Shown here: positions 41,757-49,933 of the stretch, in pieces
Layout: the number at the start of each line of letters is the position of its first letter
Position numbering within the stretch: the stretch's first letter is position 1
NCBI RefSeq assembly: GCF_006152065.1
Contig: NZ_VDFW01000002.1
Coordinates: forward strand, 248,001-312,000
Direction of reading: 5' to 3'
Source: Amycolatopsis alkalitolerans
GTDB taxonomy: Bacteria; Actinomycetota; Actinomycetes; Mycobacteriales; Pseudonocardiaceae
DNA: 64,000 nucleotides
Made by a program: the position numbers and the translations under genes
The notes under the pieces: generated by a model
The model's input: the letters and a program-made list of their open reading frames with translations, nothing else
The model's database searches: none
What the model was told of the DNA's origin: nothing

Positions 41757-43205
41757 GTGATCATCGGCGTCGACATCGGGACATCACTGACGAAGGCCGT
41801 GGTCTTCGACGCGTCGGGGGTGTCCATCGCCCAGGCCAGCACCCCCTCGGAGATCCGCCAGGTGCCGGGCGGGCGGGTCGAACAGGATCTCGATCAGGTC
41901 GTCGGCACGGTGGCAACCGTGGTCCGCGAGGTCGCGGGCGCGATCGACGGGCCGGTGACCGCGCTCGCGCTGACCGGGCAGGGCGACGGCGTCTGGCTCC
42001 GTGACGAGGACGGCAACGCGGTCCGGCCAGCCATCTCCTGGCTCGACGGCCGCGCCAACGCACTGCTGGAGAAATGGCAGGCGGCCGGGGTCACGCGCGA
42101 GGTGTTCCGCCGCACGGGCTCCGGGATGTTCCCTGGCTGCGCCGCCACCATTCTGTCCTATCTGGACGAATGTGAGCCCGGTGTGCTCGACCGCGCCGCC
42201 GTCGCCGGGTACTGCGTGGATGCGGTCGTGCAGCGGCTGACCGGCGAGATCACGGTCGACGTGTCGGATGCCTCGCTGCCGTTCCTCGATCCCGCCACGC
42301 GCCGCTACGACGAGCAGGCGATCGCGGCTTGCGGGCTGTCGCACCGGCGTGGCCTGCTCGCCGAGCCTGCGGCACCGAACGCCGTGTTCCACCTCAACGC
42401 GTGCGGCGCCGATCTGCTCGGCCTGCCCGCGGGGCTGCCGGTCACGGCGGGCCCGTTCGACCTGCCCGCGAGTGCGATCGGTGCGGGGGTGCGCGACCCG
42501 GGCGACGGGATCCTGACCGCGGGCACCACGCTGGCCTGCCAGGTGCTCACGGACAATGCGGCCTTCGACGCCGAAGGCGAGCCGGCCGGCATGTTCCTGT
42601 CCACACCGAGAGCCGGCGAGTTCCTGCGCGCGATGCCCGCGATGGTCGGCACGGCGAGCATCGACTGGGCGTGCAAACTGGTGGGTATCGAGGTCGAGCA
42701 GGTCGGCGGGCTGCTCGCGTCGAGCCCACCCGGCGCGAACGGTGTGCGGGCGCTGCCGTTCCTGTCGGCGTCGGGGGAGCGCGCGCCGTTCGTAGACGCC
42801 GCCGCCCGGGCGCAGTTCTCGGGGCTGAGCCTGGAGCACGGGCGGGGTGACGTGGTGCGCGCGTTGTGCGAGTCGATCGCTTACGCCGCAAGGCACTGCT
42901 TCGAAGCGGCTGGATTGTCGGGCCGGTTGTACGCGTGTGGCGGCGGGATGCGCTCGGCCGAGTGGACCCAGATCTTCGCCGACGTGCTCGGTCACTCGAT
43001 CGTGATCCCGAGCGATCCGGGAGTGGGGGCGCGGGGCGCCGTGCTGGTCGCGGCCGAATCACTCGGCACACCGTTCGATGTGGAGGCGTGGGCGAGCAAT
43101 TCGCGTACGGTGGAGTTCGTGCCGGAGAACGTCGACCTGTACCAGCCGGGGTACGCCGACTACCAGGCTTCGCTTTCGGCGGCGAGGGGGTTGTGGCGGC
43201 TGTGA
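41757..43205 (+). CDS. FGGY-family carbohydrate kinase 2
   Basis: A 482-residue kinase beginning IIGVDIGTSLTKAVVFDASG, with ISWLDGRANALLEKW near residue 95, the ATP-phosphate motif ILTAGTTLACQVLT near 250 and the adenosine motif ACGGGMRSAEWTQIFADVLG near 395. GTG start after GGAG. It differs strongly from the kinase at 33541-34932, so the cluster phosphorylates two ketoses or a ketose and a polyol. Resemblance to erythritol/xylulose kinases is only general. It is followed by a class II aldolase, the standard pairing for ketose-1-phosphate cleavage. Confidence 0.86.
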   Translation: MIIGVDIGTSLTKAVVFDASGVSIAQASTPSEIRQVPGGRVEQDLDQVVGTVATVVREVAGAIDGPVTALALTGQGDGVWLRDEDGNAVRPAISWLDGRANALLEKWQAAGVTREVFRRTGSGMFPGCAATILSYLDECEPGVLDRAAVAGYCVDAVVQRLTGEITVDVSDASLPFLDPATRRYDEQAIAACGLSHRRGLLAEPAAPNAVFHLNACGADLLGLPAGLPVTAGPFDLPASAIGAGVRDPGDGILTAGTTLACQVLTDNAAFDAEGEPAGMFLSTPRAGEFLRAMPAMVGTASIDWACKLVGIEVEQVGGLLASSPPGANGVRALPFLSASGERAPFVDAAARAQFSGLSLEHGRGDVVRALCESIAYAARHCFEAAGLSGRLYACGGGMRSAEWTQIFADVLGHSIVIPSDPGVGARGAVLVAAESLGTPFDVEAWASNSRTVEFVPENVDLYQPGYADYQASLSAARGLWRL

Positions 43206-43855
43206 TCCTGGCGGAAGAACGGGCCGCGGTCTGCGAGTACGCGCGGCGGCTGGCGGCGGACGGGCTCGTCGTCGGCACGTCCGGCAACATCTCGGTGCGC
43301 TCGGACGACCTCGTGGCGGTCACGCCGACGGGCGTCGACTACGCGAACATGCGCGGTGAGGACGTGCCGGTGGTGTCGCTCGAAGGGGCCATCGTGGAGG
43401 GTGCGCTGCGCCCGACGAGTGAGCTGCCGATGCACCTGAGCGTGTACGGCGAGGCCGCCGATCCCGACGGGGCACCGGTGAACGCGGTGGTGCACACGCA
43501 TTCGGTGTACGCCACGGCAGTGTCCACTTTGGTCGATGAGGTCCCGCCCGTTCACTACATGCTGGCCGCGATCGGCCCCAGCGCGCGGGTCGCGAAGTAC
43601 GCCACCTACGGCACGCTCGAACTCGCGGACGCGATGCTGGCCGCCCTCGACGGCCGCCGTGGTTGCCTGCTCGCCAACCACGGCACGATCGCGTACGGCG
43701 AAAGCCTTGCGGTGGCGTACAACCGGGTGCAGCAACTGGAATGGGTGTGCCAGGTGTGGCTCATCGCCCGGTCGGCCGGTGCGCCGGCCCTGCTGCCTGG
43801 GGACGAGATCCGGCACGTCATGGAGAAGTTGAAGGGGTACGGGCAGGCGAGGTAA
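43193..43855 (+). CDS. Class II (fuculose/rhamnulose-type) sugar-phosphate aldolase
   Basis: A 220-residue zinc aldolase of the AraD/FucA family: GTSGNISVRSDDLVAVTPTG (phosphate binding), TSELPMHLSVYGEA with the catalytic Glu, and zinc ligands in VVHTHSVYATAVST and LLANHGTIAYG. It cleaves or epimerises a ketose phosphate supplied by the preceding kinase, probably giving dihydroxyacetone phosphate or glycolaldehyde plus an aldehyde. The GTG start overlaps the kinase end; a second GTG three codons on is the alternative. Substrate unknown. Confidence 0.86.
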   Translation: MAAVILAEERAAVCEYARRLAADGLVVGTSGNISVRSDDLVAVTPTGVDYANMRGEDVPVVSLEGAIVEGALRPTSELPMHLSVYGEAADPDGAPVNAVVHTHSVYATAVSTLVDEVPPVHYMLAAIGPSARVAKYATYGTLELADAMLAALDGRRGCLLANHGTIAYGESLAVAYNRVQQLEWVCQVWLIARSAGAPALLPGDEIRHVMEKLKGYGQAR

Positions 43856-43864
43856 CGCGGATAC

Positions 43865-43881
43865 CGCCAGCGGCGCTGGCG
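43865..43881. terminator. Hairpin after the aldolase gene
   Basis: CGCCAGC and GCTGGCG form a 7-bp stem with a GGC loop nine bases after the stop codon. It likely ends the plus-strand polyol operon. Confidence 0.5.
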
Positions 43882-43925
43882 CCGACGTCCATCCGGTAGG
43901 GGTTGCGGGTGCAGCCTGAGGTGGG

Positions 43926-44112
43926 TTGCGGGTGGGTGGCTGCGAGGGGCCATCGGTGGGGGTTGAGGTGGGTTGCGGAAGGCGGCTGCGATGGGTCACC
44001 GGCGGTGGCTGAGTCGGATTGCGGGTGGGTGGCTGCGAGGGGTCAGCGGTGGTGGTCGAGGCGGGTCGCGGGCGGGTGGCTGCGACGGGTCACCGGTGGG
44101 GGTCGAGCCTGC
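43926..44112. repeat. Four degenerate 46-47-bp tandem repeats
   Basis: Units begin near 43926, 43973, 44019 and 44066 with TTGCGG or TCGCGG and share GGTGGCTGCGA and GGTGGxGGT/CGAG. A partial unit precedes them at about 43903. They are imperfect, contiguous and without spacers, hence not CRISPR. They sit where the C-terminal part of the minus-strand remnant would be. Confidence 0.6.
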
Positions 44113-44640
44113 GGGGGCGGCGAGATCGGGCTCGGTGATCCGGGTCGAGCCCCCGCAGCAGGTCTGGCCGCGCGACCAGCGCCGGGGTCGGCCAGACCCG
44201 ACGGTTGTTGACCTTGGTGGCGCTGGTCAGCGGCGCGGTCCGCCAGCGCGGGTTCGCGTGGTAGCCGACCGCGGCCAGCCACAGCAGGGGTGCTCTGCGG
44301 GATTTCGCCCGCCCCGGCGCCGATCGGCACGCTGAACGTACAGTCGCCTTCGGCGTCGGGCACGCGGGTGGTGTCCGGGGTCGCGGAAGTTGAGCCGTCG
44401 GGTCCGGCTGTGGCGTCCGCGGGCCGCGTGCGGAACAGCCCGTATGTCGCGCCCGCGAGCGGTTCGATGGTCGTGGCGCTCGCGCGCTGGTTGCCGATGC
44501 GCACGCGCCAGTACCGGGCTCGGGGATCGCGGCCCGTGCGGGGGCCCGGGGATCAGTGCGTTGCGCCCCAGGCTCGATGGATCCGGATTGTGCGCATGAG
44601 CCGCTGTCCGCTCTCGTCGGGTCACGGTCATGTCGCGACC
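44113..44640 (-). pseudogene. Possible remnant of a large surface/pilin-like protein
   Basis: On the minus strand, stretches in several frames look protein-like: ARYWRVRIGNQRASATTIEP, LAGATYGLFRTRPADATAGP, DAEGDCTFSVPIGAGAGEIP, then NPRWRTAPLTSATKVNNRRV. They recall the SpaA/Cna-B-type domains of actinobacterial wall proteins (AGATYGL..., DxxGxCxF). There are stops and frame changes throughout and no start. Recognition is from memory of the family and is moderate at best. Confidence 0.35.
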
Positions 44641-44750
44641 CGCATGTCGCGGACCCGGGCGCTTTCCGCGCCGGGCGCGGGCACCTTGCCCGCCCGCCCG
44701 TCGCGCAGCATCCTGGTGGGAGCGGCGACGGTGACGCGGAGGTGATCGGA

Positions 44751-45488
44751 ATGGCGGGCGGGCCCACCCTGATCGGTTCGGTACAACGTGCGCTGCATCT
44801 GCTCGACGCGGTGGGCGCCAGCGAGCGGCCGGTCACCGCGAAGGCGCTCGCGCGAGCAGTCGGCCTCCCGCTGCCGACGACCTACCACCTCCTGCGCACC
44901 CTGGTGCACGAGGGTTACCTGTGCCGGCTCGACGACGGCTACGTACTGGGCGAGCAGGTCACGGGGCTGCGGCGGCGCAACGGCCGGCAGGCGCTGCTGC
45001 CGAGGATCCGCCCGGTACTGCGTGCGTTGCGGGACGAACTCCACGCCGCCGCCTACCTCTCGCTCTACTCGGGCGGCGAGATCCGGCTGATCGACGTCGT
45101 CGACGGCCCGGCCACCCCGTCGGTGGACCTGTGGGTGGGCGTGCACGAGGCCGCGCACGCCACCGCGTTCGGCAAATGCATCCTGTCCTGCCTGGACGCC
45201 GAGGGCCGGCGTGCCTATCTCGCGCAGGCCCGGCTCGCGGACCTCACGCCCAACACCATCACCGACGCCCGGGTCCTCGAACAGCGCCTCGCCGAAAGCG
45301 GCGACGTCTTCAACGACCGTGAGGAGTACCTGCTCGGCACGGCCTGCCTCGCGACACCGGTACGAGCGCCCGGCGTGATCGGCGCGATCGCGATCTCGCT
45401 GCCCGCGCGGCGGCTCCGCTCCGCTCAGCCGCTGTCACTCCGCCGGGCGTCTGCGCGGGTGTCGCGCACCTTTGCCATGACGCCCTGA
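44751..45488 (+). CDS. IclR-family transcriptional regulator
   Basis: A 245-residue IclR protein with an intact N-terminal winged helix-turn-helix (LHLLDAVGASERPVTAKALA, GLPLPTTYHLLRTLVHEGYL) and the effector domain (AAYLSLYSGGEIRLIDVVDG, HATAFGKCILSCLDAEGRRA). GGAGG eight bases before ATG. It lies 98 bp upstream of the E1 alpha/beta genes in the same orientation and probably controls them in response to a small carboxylate or aromatic effector. Unlike the IclR remnant at 21375, this one is complete. Confidence 0.87.
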   Translation: MAGGPTLIGSVQRALHLLDAVGASERPVTAKALARAVGLPLPTTYHLLRTLVHEGYLCRLDDGYVLGEQVTGLRRRNGRQALLPRIRPVLRALRDELHAAAYLSLYSGGEIRLIDVVDGPATPSVDLWVGVHEAAHATAFGKCILSCLDAEGRRAYLAQARLADLTPNTITDARVLEQRLAESGDVFNDREEYLLGTACLATPVRAPGVIGAIAISLPARRLRSAQPLSLRRASARVSRTFAMTP

Positions 45489-45586
45489 CCTGCGTGAACC
45501 CGCGCTTTATCACCATCTGAAATCCGCGGCGTTGTCCGCCGCCGCGGGCGCCGCGAAAGTGACTTCCACAGCCGCAGGGAGGTCAG

Positions 45587-46567
45587 ATGGAACCGGAGCG
45601 CAGGCTCGAGGCGTACCGCACGATGGTCCTCATCCGCACCTACGAGGAGGCCATCCTCCGCGAGTACCACGCGGACAAGAAACCGGTCTTCGACATCGGC
45701 GCCGGGCTCGTCCCGGGGGAGATGCACCTGTCGGCGGGGCAGGAGCCCGTGGCCGCGGGCGTATGCGCCCATCTGACGACCGAGGACGCGGTCACCGCGA
45801 CGCACCGGCCGCACCATTTCGCCATCGCGCACGGGGTGAACCTCGAGAAGATGACCGCCGAGATCTTCGGCCGGGCGACCGGTCTCGGCAGGGGCCGCGG
45901 TGGGCATATGCACCTGTTCGACCCGGAGACGCACTTCTCGTGCTCCGGCATCATCGCCGAGGGCTACCCGCCCGCCCTGGGGCAGGCGCTGGCGTTCCAG
46001 CGGCGCGGCACCGACCGGGTCGCGGTCGCGGTCACCGGTGAAGGCGCCGCCAACCAGGGCGCCTTCCACGAGTCGCTCAACCTGGCGGCGCTGTGGCGGC
46101 TGCCCGTCGTGTTCGTCGTCGAGGACAACGACTGGGGCATCTCGGTTCCGCGCAGCGCTTCGACCTCCGTCACCTCGAACGCGGTCAGGGCAGCCGGATA
46201 CGGCATCCCGGGCGAACGGGTGAAGGACAACTCGGTGGAGGAGGTGCACCGGGCGGCGGGCCAGGCGGTCGCGCGGGCGCGCGCCGGTGAGGGACCGAGC
46301 CTCATCGAGGTGCACACGCTGCGCCTGTGGGGGCACTTCGAGGGCGACGCCCAGGGGTACCGGTCCGACTTGGACAGTGTGCCGAGCCGGGACCCGTTGC
46401 CCGCTTACGAACAGCAGTTGCGTGCCGACGGGATCCTCGACGATGCCCTGGTGTCGGGCATCTCCGCGGAGGCCGGTGAGCGCGTCGAGGCGGCGATCGC
46501 CTTCGCCAAGCAGAGCCCGGAACCGGATCCGGCCACCGCTGCCGACTTCGTCTTCGCCTCCGCCTGA
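45587..46567 (+). CDS. Thiamine-diphosphate dehydrogenase E1 alpha (acetoin/2-oxoacid type)
   Basis: A 326-residue E1 alpha subunit: RTYEEAILREYHADKK, GEMHLSAGQEPVAAGV, THRPHHFAIAHGV, RGGHMHLFDPETHFSCSGII, and the thiamine-diphosphate motif VTGEGAANQGAFHESLNLAA to VVEDNDWGISV. It forms an alpha2beta2 enzyme with the next product, decarboxylating a 2-oxoacid or cleaving acetoin and passing the acyl group to a lipoyl domain. SD AGGGAGG five bases before ATG. HFSCSGIIAEGYPPALG resembles acetoin-dehydrogenase alpha chains more than pyruvate dehydrogenase. Substrate inferred only. Confidence 0.87.
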   Translation: MEPERRLEAYRTMVLIRTYEEAILREYHADKKPVFDIGAGLVPGEMHLSAGQEPVAAGVCAHLTTEDAVTATHRPHHFAIAHGVNLEKMTAEIFGRATGLGRGRGGHMHLFDPETHFSCSGIIAEGYPPALGQALAFQRRGTDRVAVAVTGEGAANQGAFHESLNLAALWRLPVVFVVEDNDWGISVPRSASTSVTSNAVRAAGYGIPGERVKDNSVEEVHRAAGQAVARARAGEGPSLIEVHTLRLWGHFEGDAQGYRSDLDSVPSRDPLPAYEQQLRADGILDDALVSGISAEAGERVEAAIAFAKQSPEPDPATAADFVFASA

Positions 46568-46593
46568 CCCACCATCGACGAGGAGATGCAGTA

Positions 46594-47628
46594 ATGACGC
46601 TCACCGACGCGGCCACCCCGGTACGCCGGAAGCTCAGCACCGCGAAGGCGATGGTCGAGGCCATCGCCCAGGAGATGGAGCGCGACGAGAACGTCTTCGT
46701 CCTCGGCGAGGACGTCGGCGCCTACGGCGGCATCTTCAGCTCCACCACGGGGCTGCTCGAGAGGTTCGGGCCGAAGCGCGTGATCGACACCCCCATCTCG
46801 GAGACCGCGTTCATCGGCACCGCGATCGGGGCCGCGGTCGAGGGACTGCGCCCGATCGCCGAGTTGATGTTCGTGGACTTCTTCGGCGTGTGCATGGACC
46901 AGATCTACAACCATATGGCGAAGATCCACTACGAGTCCGGCGGCAACGTCAAGGTGCCGATGGTGCTGACCTCGGCCGTGGGCGGCGGGTACTCCGACGG
47001 CGCCCAGCATTCCCAGTGCCTGTGGGGCACCTTCGCGCATCTGCCCGGGATGAAGGTGGTCGTGCCGAGCAACCCGGCCGACGCCAAGGGCCTGATGACC
47101 GCCGCGATCCGCGACGACAACCCCGTGGTCTACCTGTTCCACAAGGGAGTCATGGGCCTGCCGTGGATGGTCAAGAACCCCCGGTCCATCGCACCGGTGC
47201 CGGAAGGGGACTACGAGGTGCCGATCGGGAAGGCGGCCGTCGCGCGGCCCGGCACCGACGTCACCGTGGTCACCCTGTCCCTGTCGGTGCATCACGCGCT
47301 CGACGTGGCCGAAGAGCTTGCCCCGCAAGGAATCGAGTGCGAGGTCGTGGACCTGCGCAGCCTCGTCCCGCTCGACACGGACACGATCGTGGAGTCCGTC
47401 GCCCGCACCGGCCGGCTGCTCGTGGTGGACGAGGACTACCTCTCGTTCGGGGTCTCCGGCGAGGTCATCGCCCGCGTCGCCGAGCGCGACCCCAGCCTGC
47501 TCCGCGCGCCCGCGGCGCGGGTCGCGGTACCCGACGTGCCCATCCCGTACGCCCGCCCGCTGGAGTACGCGGTCCTGCCGACCGCGGACCGCATCCGCCG
47601 GGCCGTCCTCGGCCTGGTGAACGCATGA
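46594..47628 (+). CDS. Thiamine-diphosphate dehydrogenase E1 beta
   Basis: A 344-residue E1 beta subunit of the usual length, with VLGEDVGAYGGIFSSTTGLL, the IDTPISETAFIGTAIGAAVE segment, MVLTSAVGGGYSDGAQHSQC and the C-terminal transketolase fold (EVVDLRSLVPLDTDTIVES, LLVVDEDYLSFGVSGEVIA). It completes the thiamine-diphosphate site with the alpha subunit. It lies 26 bp after E1 alpha and overlaps the lipoyl-domain gene by 4 bp (ATGA), indicating one operon and stoichiometric expression. Confidence 0.88.
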   Translation: MTLTDAATPVRRKLSTAKAMVEAIAQEMERDENVFVLGEDVGAYGGIFSSTTGLLERFGPKRVIDTPISETAFIGTAIGAAVEGLRPIAELMFVDFFGVCMDQIYNHMAKIHYESGGNVKVPMVLTSAVGGGYSDGAQHSQCLWGTFAHLPGMKVVVPSNPADAKGLMTAAIRDDNPVVYLFHKGVMGLPWMVKNPRSIAPVPEGDYEVPIGKAAVARPGTDVTVVTLSLSVHHALDVAEELAPQGIECEVVDLRSLVPLDTDTIVESVARTGRLLVVDEDYLSFGVSGEVIARVAERDPSLLRAPAARVAVPDVPIPYARPLEYAVLPTADRIRRAVLGLVNA

Positions 47629-47858
47629 CGGAGATCGCCTTCCCCGTCCTCTCCGAGACCGACCCCGATGCCGAAGGCGTGCTCGCGACCTGGTTCTTCG
47701 GCGACGGCGACAGCGTGGCCGAAGGCGATCTGATCGCCGAGGTCGCGGTCGACAAGGTCGACATGGAGATACCCGCCCCGGCCCCGGGGGTGCTGCGCCT
47801 GCTGGTCAAGGAGGGAGACGTCGTCAAGCAGGGCGCCGTGATCGCCCGGATCGAGTGA
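47625..47858 (+). CDS. Free-standing lipoyl domain protein
   Basis: A 77-residue protein that is a single lipoyl/biotinyl hammerhead domain: EGVLATWFFGDGDSVAEGDL, then the modification loop VAVDKVDMEIPAP with the lysine (Lys44) at the tip, then LLVKEGDVVKQGAVIARIE. No subunit-binding or acyltransferase (E2 core) domain follows. The stop is about 14 bases from a convergent gene. It should accept the acyl group from E1, but the acyltransferase and the E3 dehydrogenase must come from elsewhere. Confidence 0.85.
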   Translation: MTEIAFPVLSETDPDAEGVLATWFFGDGDSVAEGDLIAEVAVDKVDMEIPAPAPGVLRLLVKEGDVVKQGAVIARIE

Positions 47859-47872
47859 ACGCCGGGTGCTCG

Positions 47873-48064
47873 TCAGGAACGCTTACCCTGCCCGAGCACG
47901 ATCATCGCGATGCCGATGATCACCACGACGCCGATCGAGAGCGCGCCGATGCCTCCGGTGGCGACGGTGAACAGGACGCTCGCGGCGAGTAGGGCGACCC
48001 AGGTGAACGCGGCGGCCGAGTGACCGCGACGCGGGCCGGTGCTGGTTTGCCGAGGGGCGGTCAT
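47873..48064 (-). CDS. Small two-TM membrane protein
   Basis: A 63-residue protein: a hydrophilic basic start (TAPRQTSTGPRRGHS) followed by two hydrophobic stretches (FTWVALLAASVLFTVATG and LSIGVVVIIGIAMIVLG) and GQGKRS. The chosen ATG has GGAGG five bases upstream. The family is not recognised. It converges with the lipoyl gene; a weak hairpin (GTGCTCG/CGAGCAC, 47866-47899) overlaps its 3' end. Confidence 0.6.
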   Translation of the reverse strand: MTAPRQTSTGPRRGHSAAAFTWVALLAASVLFTVATGGIGALSIGVVVIIGIAMIVLGQGKRS

Positions 48065-48270
48065 GACGCCCTCCTCTGGTCGGAATCTCCGGTACAACTC
48101 GGCATACTCCGGCACCTCCTGGCGGCTCGCGACGGCCGTTGGTCAGCGTTCCGGGTGCCACTGGTCATGTGCCTGGCACTGCCGTTCCCAGGAACGCGGG
48201 GTACTGGCTGGTGCCCGCGGTCGCGCGGACGATCGAGGACGGGAAGGCAGCCACCGGAAGGGAACCCGTC

Positions 48271-49047
48271 ATGAGCAAGCTCGCACTCGTCACCGGCGCC
48301 ACGTCGGGCATCGGCAAAGCGTTCGCCGGGCGGCTGGCGGCCGGCGGCTACGACCTCGTCGTCGTGGGCCGCGACGAGGACCGGCTCAAGGACCTGGTCG
48401 GCGCGCACCCGCGGGTTTCGGTTCGTCCCGTCGCCGCGGACCTGGCCACCGAGGCCGGTATCGGCGCCGTCGCGGACATCGCCGCGGCCGAACCGCTGGA
48501 CCTGCTGGTCAACAACGCCGGGGTCGCCCACTACATGCCGCTCGCCGACCTGCCCGCGGACAAGGCGCGCGAACTGGTGCACGTCAAGGTCGTCGCCCCG
48601 ACAATGCTCACGCGGGCCGTGGTGGGCGGTATGCAGGAGCGTGGTGCGGGCGTCATCATCAACGTCGCCGGGATGATCGCGTTCTCCGGACCCGCCCCGA
48701 GTTCGGTGATGCCGCGCCGCGCCGTCTACGCCGGTGCCCTCGCGAATCTGGTCGCCATGTCCCAGGCACTGGCCGCGGAACTGGAAGGCACCGGCGTGCG
48801 GGTCCAGGCCCTCGTGCCGGGTGTGGTCGCCACCGAATTCCACTCGCGTCAGGGCATGGATCTCAGCGCCGTGCCGCGGATGAGCGCCGAGGACGTGGTC
48901 ACCGCGAGCCTGCGGGGGCTGGAGCTCGGGGAGGTCGTCGTCGCCCCGGGCGTGGACGACGCGAGCCTCCTCGACGCGGTCTTCGACGCGGACCTGGCGG
49001 CGTTCGGCGCCCAGCGCCCCGAACTCGCCGCCCGGTACCGCGGCTGA
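48271..49047 (+). CDS. SDR-family protein with a degenerate active site
   Basis: A 258-residue short-chain dehydrogenase/reductase-like protein: cofactor motif TGATSGIG at residues 8-15, NNAG in LDLLVNNAGVAHYM, and the C-terminal VQALVPGVVATEFHSRQG. The catalytic YxxxK is altered: the tyrosine lies in RRAVYAGALANLV, where Leu replaces Lys. The preceding strand INVAGMIAF has Gly where Ser is usual. It may bind NAD(P) without reducing, or act as a regulator. No phosphatase or partner is adjacent. The ribosome site is GGAAGGGAA. Confidence 0.8.
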   Translation: MSKLALVTGATSGIGKAFAGRLAAGGYDLVVVGRDEDRLKDLVGAHPRVSVRPVAADLATEAGIGAVADIAAAEPLDLLVNNAGVAHYMPLADLPADKARELVHVKVVAPTMLTRAVVGGMQERGAGVIINVAGMIAFSGPAPSSVMPRRAVYAGALANLVAMSQALAAELEGTGVRVQALVPGVVATEFHSRQGMDLSAVPRMSAEDVVTASLRGLELGEVVVAPGVDDASLLDAVFDADLAAFGAQRPELAARYRG

Positions 49048-49057
49048 CCGGCGCGGC

Positions 49058-49777
49058 TTACCGGGCCCGCACCCATTCCCGGTGCGATCCGTCCGGGGTC
49101 AGATGGTCCCGCTCGCCGGGCTGATGATGGATCGGCACGAACGTGCGGCTGCCGGCCTCGCCGAATTCCCCGAGGGCGCTCAGCGTCGCGGACTCGGTCC
49201 ACTTCGCGGCCTGGTCCGGCGAATCCCAGTGCGTCAGCAGGAGGTACCGGGCCGGTGCGAGCTCCGGTGCCTCCTGCAGCGGGCCCACGAACTGGTACGG
49301 CTGCGGCTCGAACCGGCCGATCAGCGTTTCGAAGGGGCGCGGGCTGTAGGAAGGCAGCGCTTCGTCCACTATGGCCAGTGCTGAGGCCAGCTCGGCCTCC
49401 GCCAGGGGCTGCGGGCGGCCCAGCGACGTTTCCACGAGGACCCGGCCGGTCACCGCCTCGCCCTCCTCCGGAAGGCGCCATTTGCGGATGTAGTACGAAT
49501 CGAACCAGGTCTCGTGTGCCTTGTCCTGCACCGTGCGGTGCTTCCGGCTGTGGTGCCAGTCGTCCATGTCCGCGGGGGTCGCGAAGATCCCGCCGAAGTA
49601 CAGCCAGGACGAGTTCGCGATCGGACCGCCGAGCACGCCCCGGAAACCGGGAGCGGCGGCGGCGATCGGCCCGAACCGGTCCTGGGCGGGCCAGAACTCG
49701 CCCTCCACACCGGGAGCGAGCGTGAAGCAGGCCTCCATCATGGTCAGTGTCTGAGGTATCCGGGCCGGTGCTGACAT
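49058..49777 (-). CDS. Putative two-domain dimeric alpha/beta-barrel protein (ABM-like)
   Basis: A 239-residue cytosolic protein of two similar halves. Half 1 has MMEACFTLAPGVEGEFWPAQ, APGFRGVLGGPIANSSWLYF, DMDDWHHSRKHRTVQDKA and a conserved-looking WFDSYYIRKWRLPEEGE. Half 2 has FVGPLQEAPELAPARYLLLT and HWDSPDQAAKWTESATL. This suggests an antibiotic-biosynthesis-monooxygenase-type ferredoxin-like fold duplicated in one chain. The substrate is unknown. The assignment rests on the pattern of strands and the HWDSPDxAAKW-like element. Confidence 0.5.
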   Translation of the reverse strand: MSAPARIPQTLTMMEACFTLAPGVEGEFWPAQDRFGPIAAAAPGFRGVLGGPIANSSWLYFGGIFATPADMDDWHHSRKHRTVQDKAHETWFDSYYIRKWRLPEEGEAVTGRVLVETSLGRPQPLAEAELASALAIVDEALPSYSPRPFETLIGRFEPQPYQFVGPLQEAPELAPARYLLLTHWDSPDQAAKWTESATLSALGEFGEAGSRTFVPIHHQPGERDHLTPDGSHREWVRAR

Positions 49778-49897
49778 GGCGCACCCCTCTCCTGGATGTT
49801 CCGGGGCTCGAAGCGTATCGCGTTCATGTGACGACCGTCAACACAAAGGAATGGGCGACCACGTCCCAGGCACGGGCGCGTTACTGGCCGCGCCTTC

Positions 49898-49926
49898 TTG
49901 TCCGAACATATCGACGGTTGTTAGAT
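49898..49926 (+). promoter_or_regulatory. Promoter giving a probable leaderless mRNA for the metal operon
   Basis: TTGTCC (-35), a 17-base spacer and TTAGAT (-10), followed seven bases later by the GTG start at 49934. Transcription would begin at or next to the start codon. AACATATCGACGGTTGTT in the spacer is an imperfect inverted repeat and a plausible operator for the encoded sensor. Confidence 0.55.
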
Positions 49927-49933
49927 TGTTCAG

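Noticed and set aside
43926-44112. Possible CRISPR array
   Set aside because: The 46-47-bp units are contiguous and degenerate with no spacers, and no cas genes are present.
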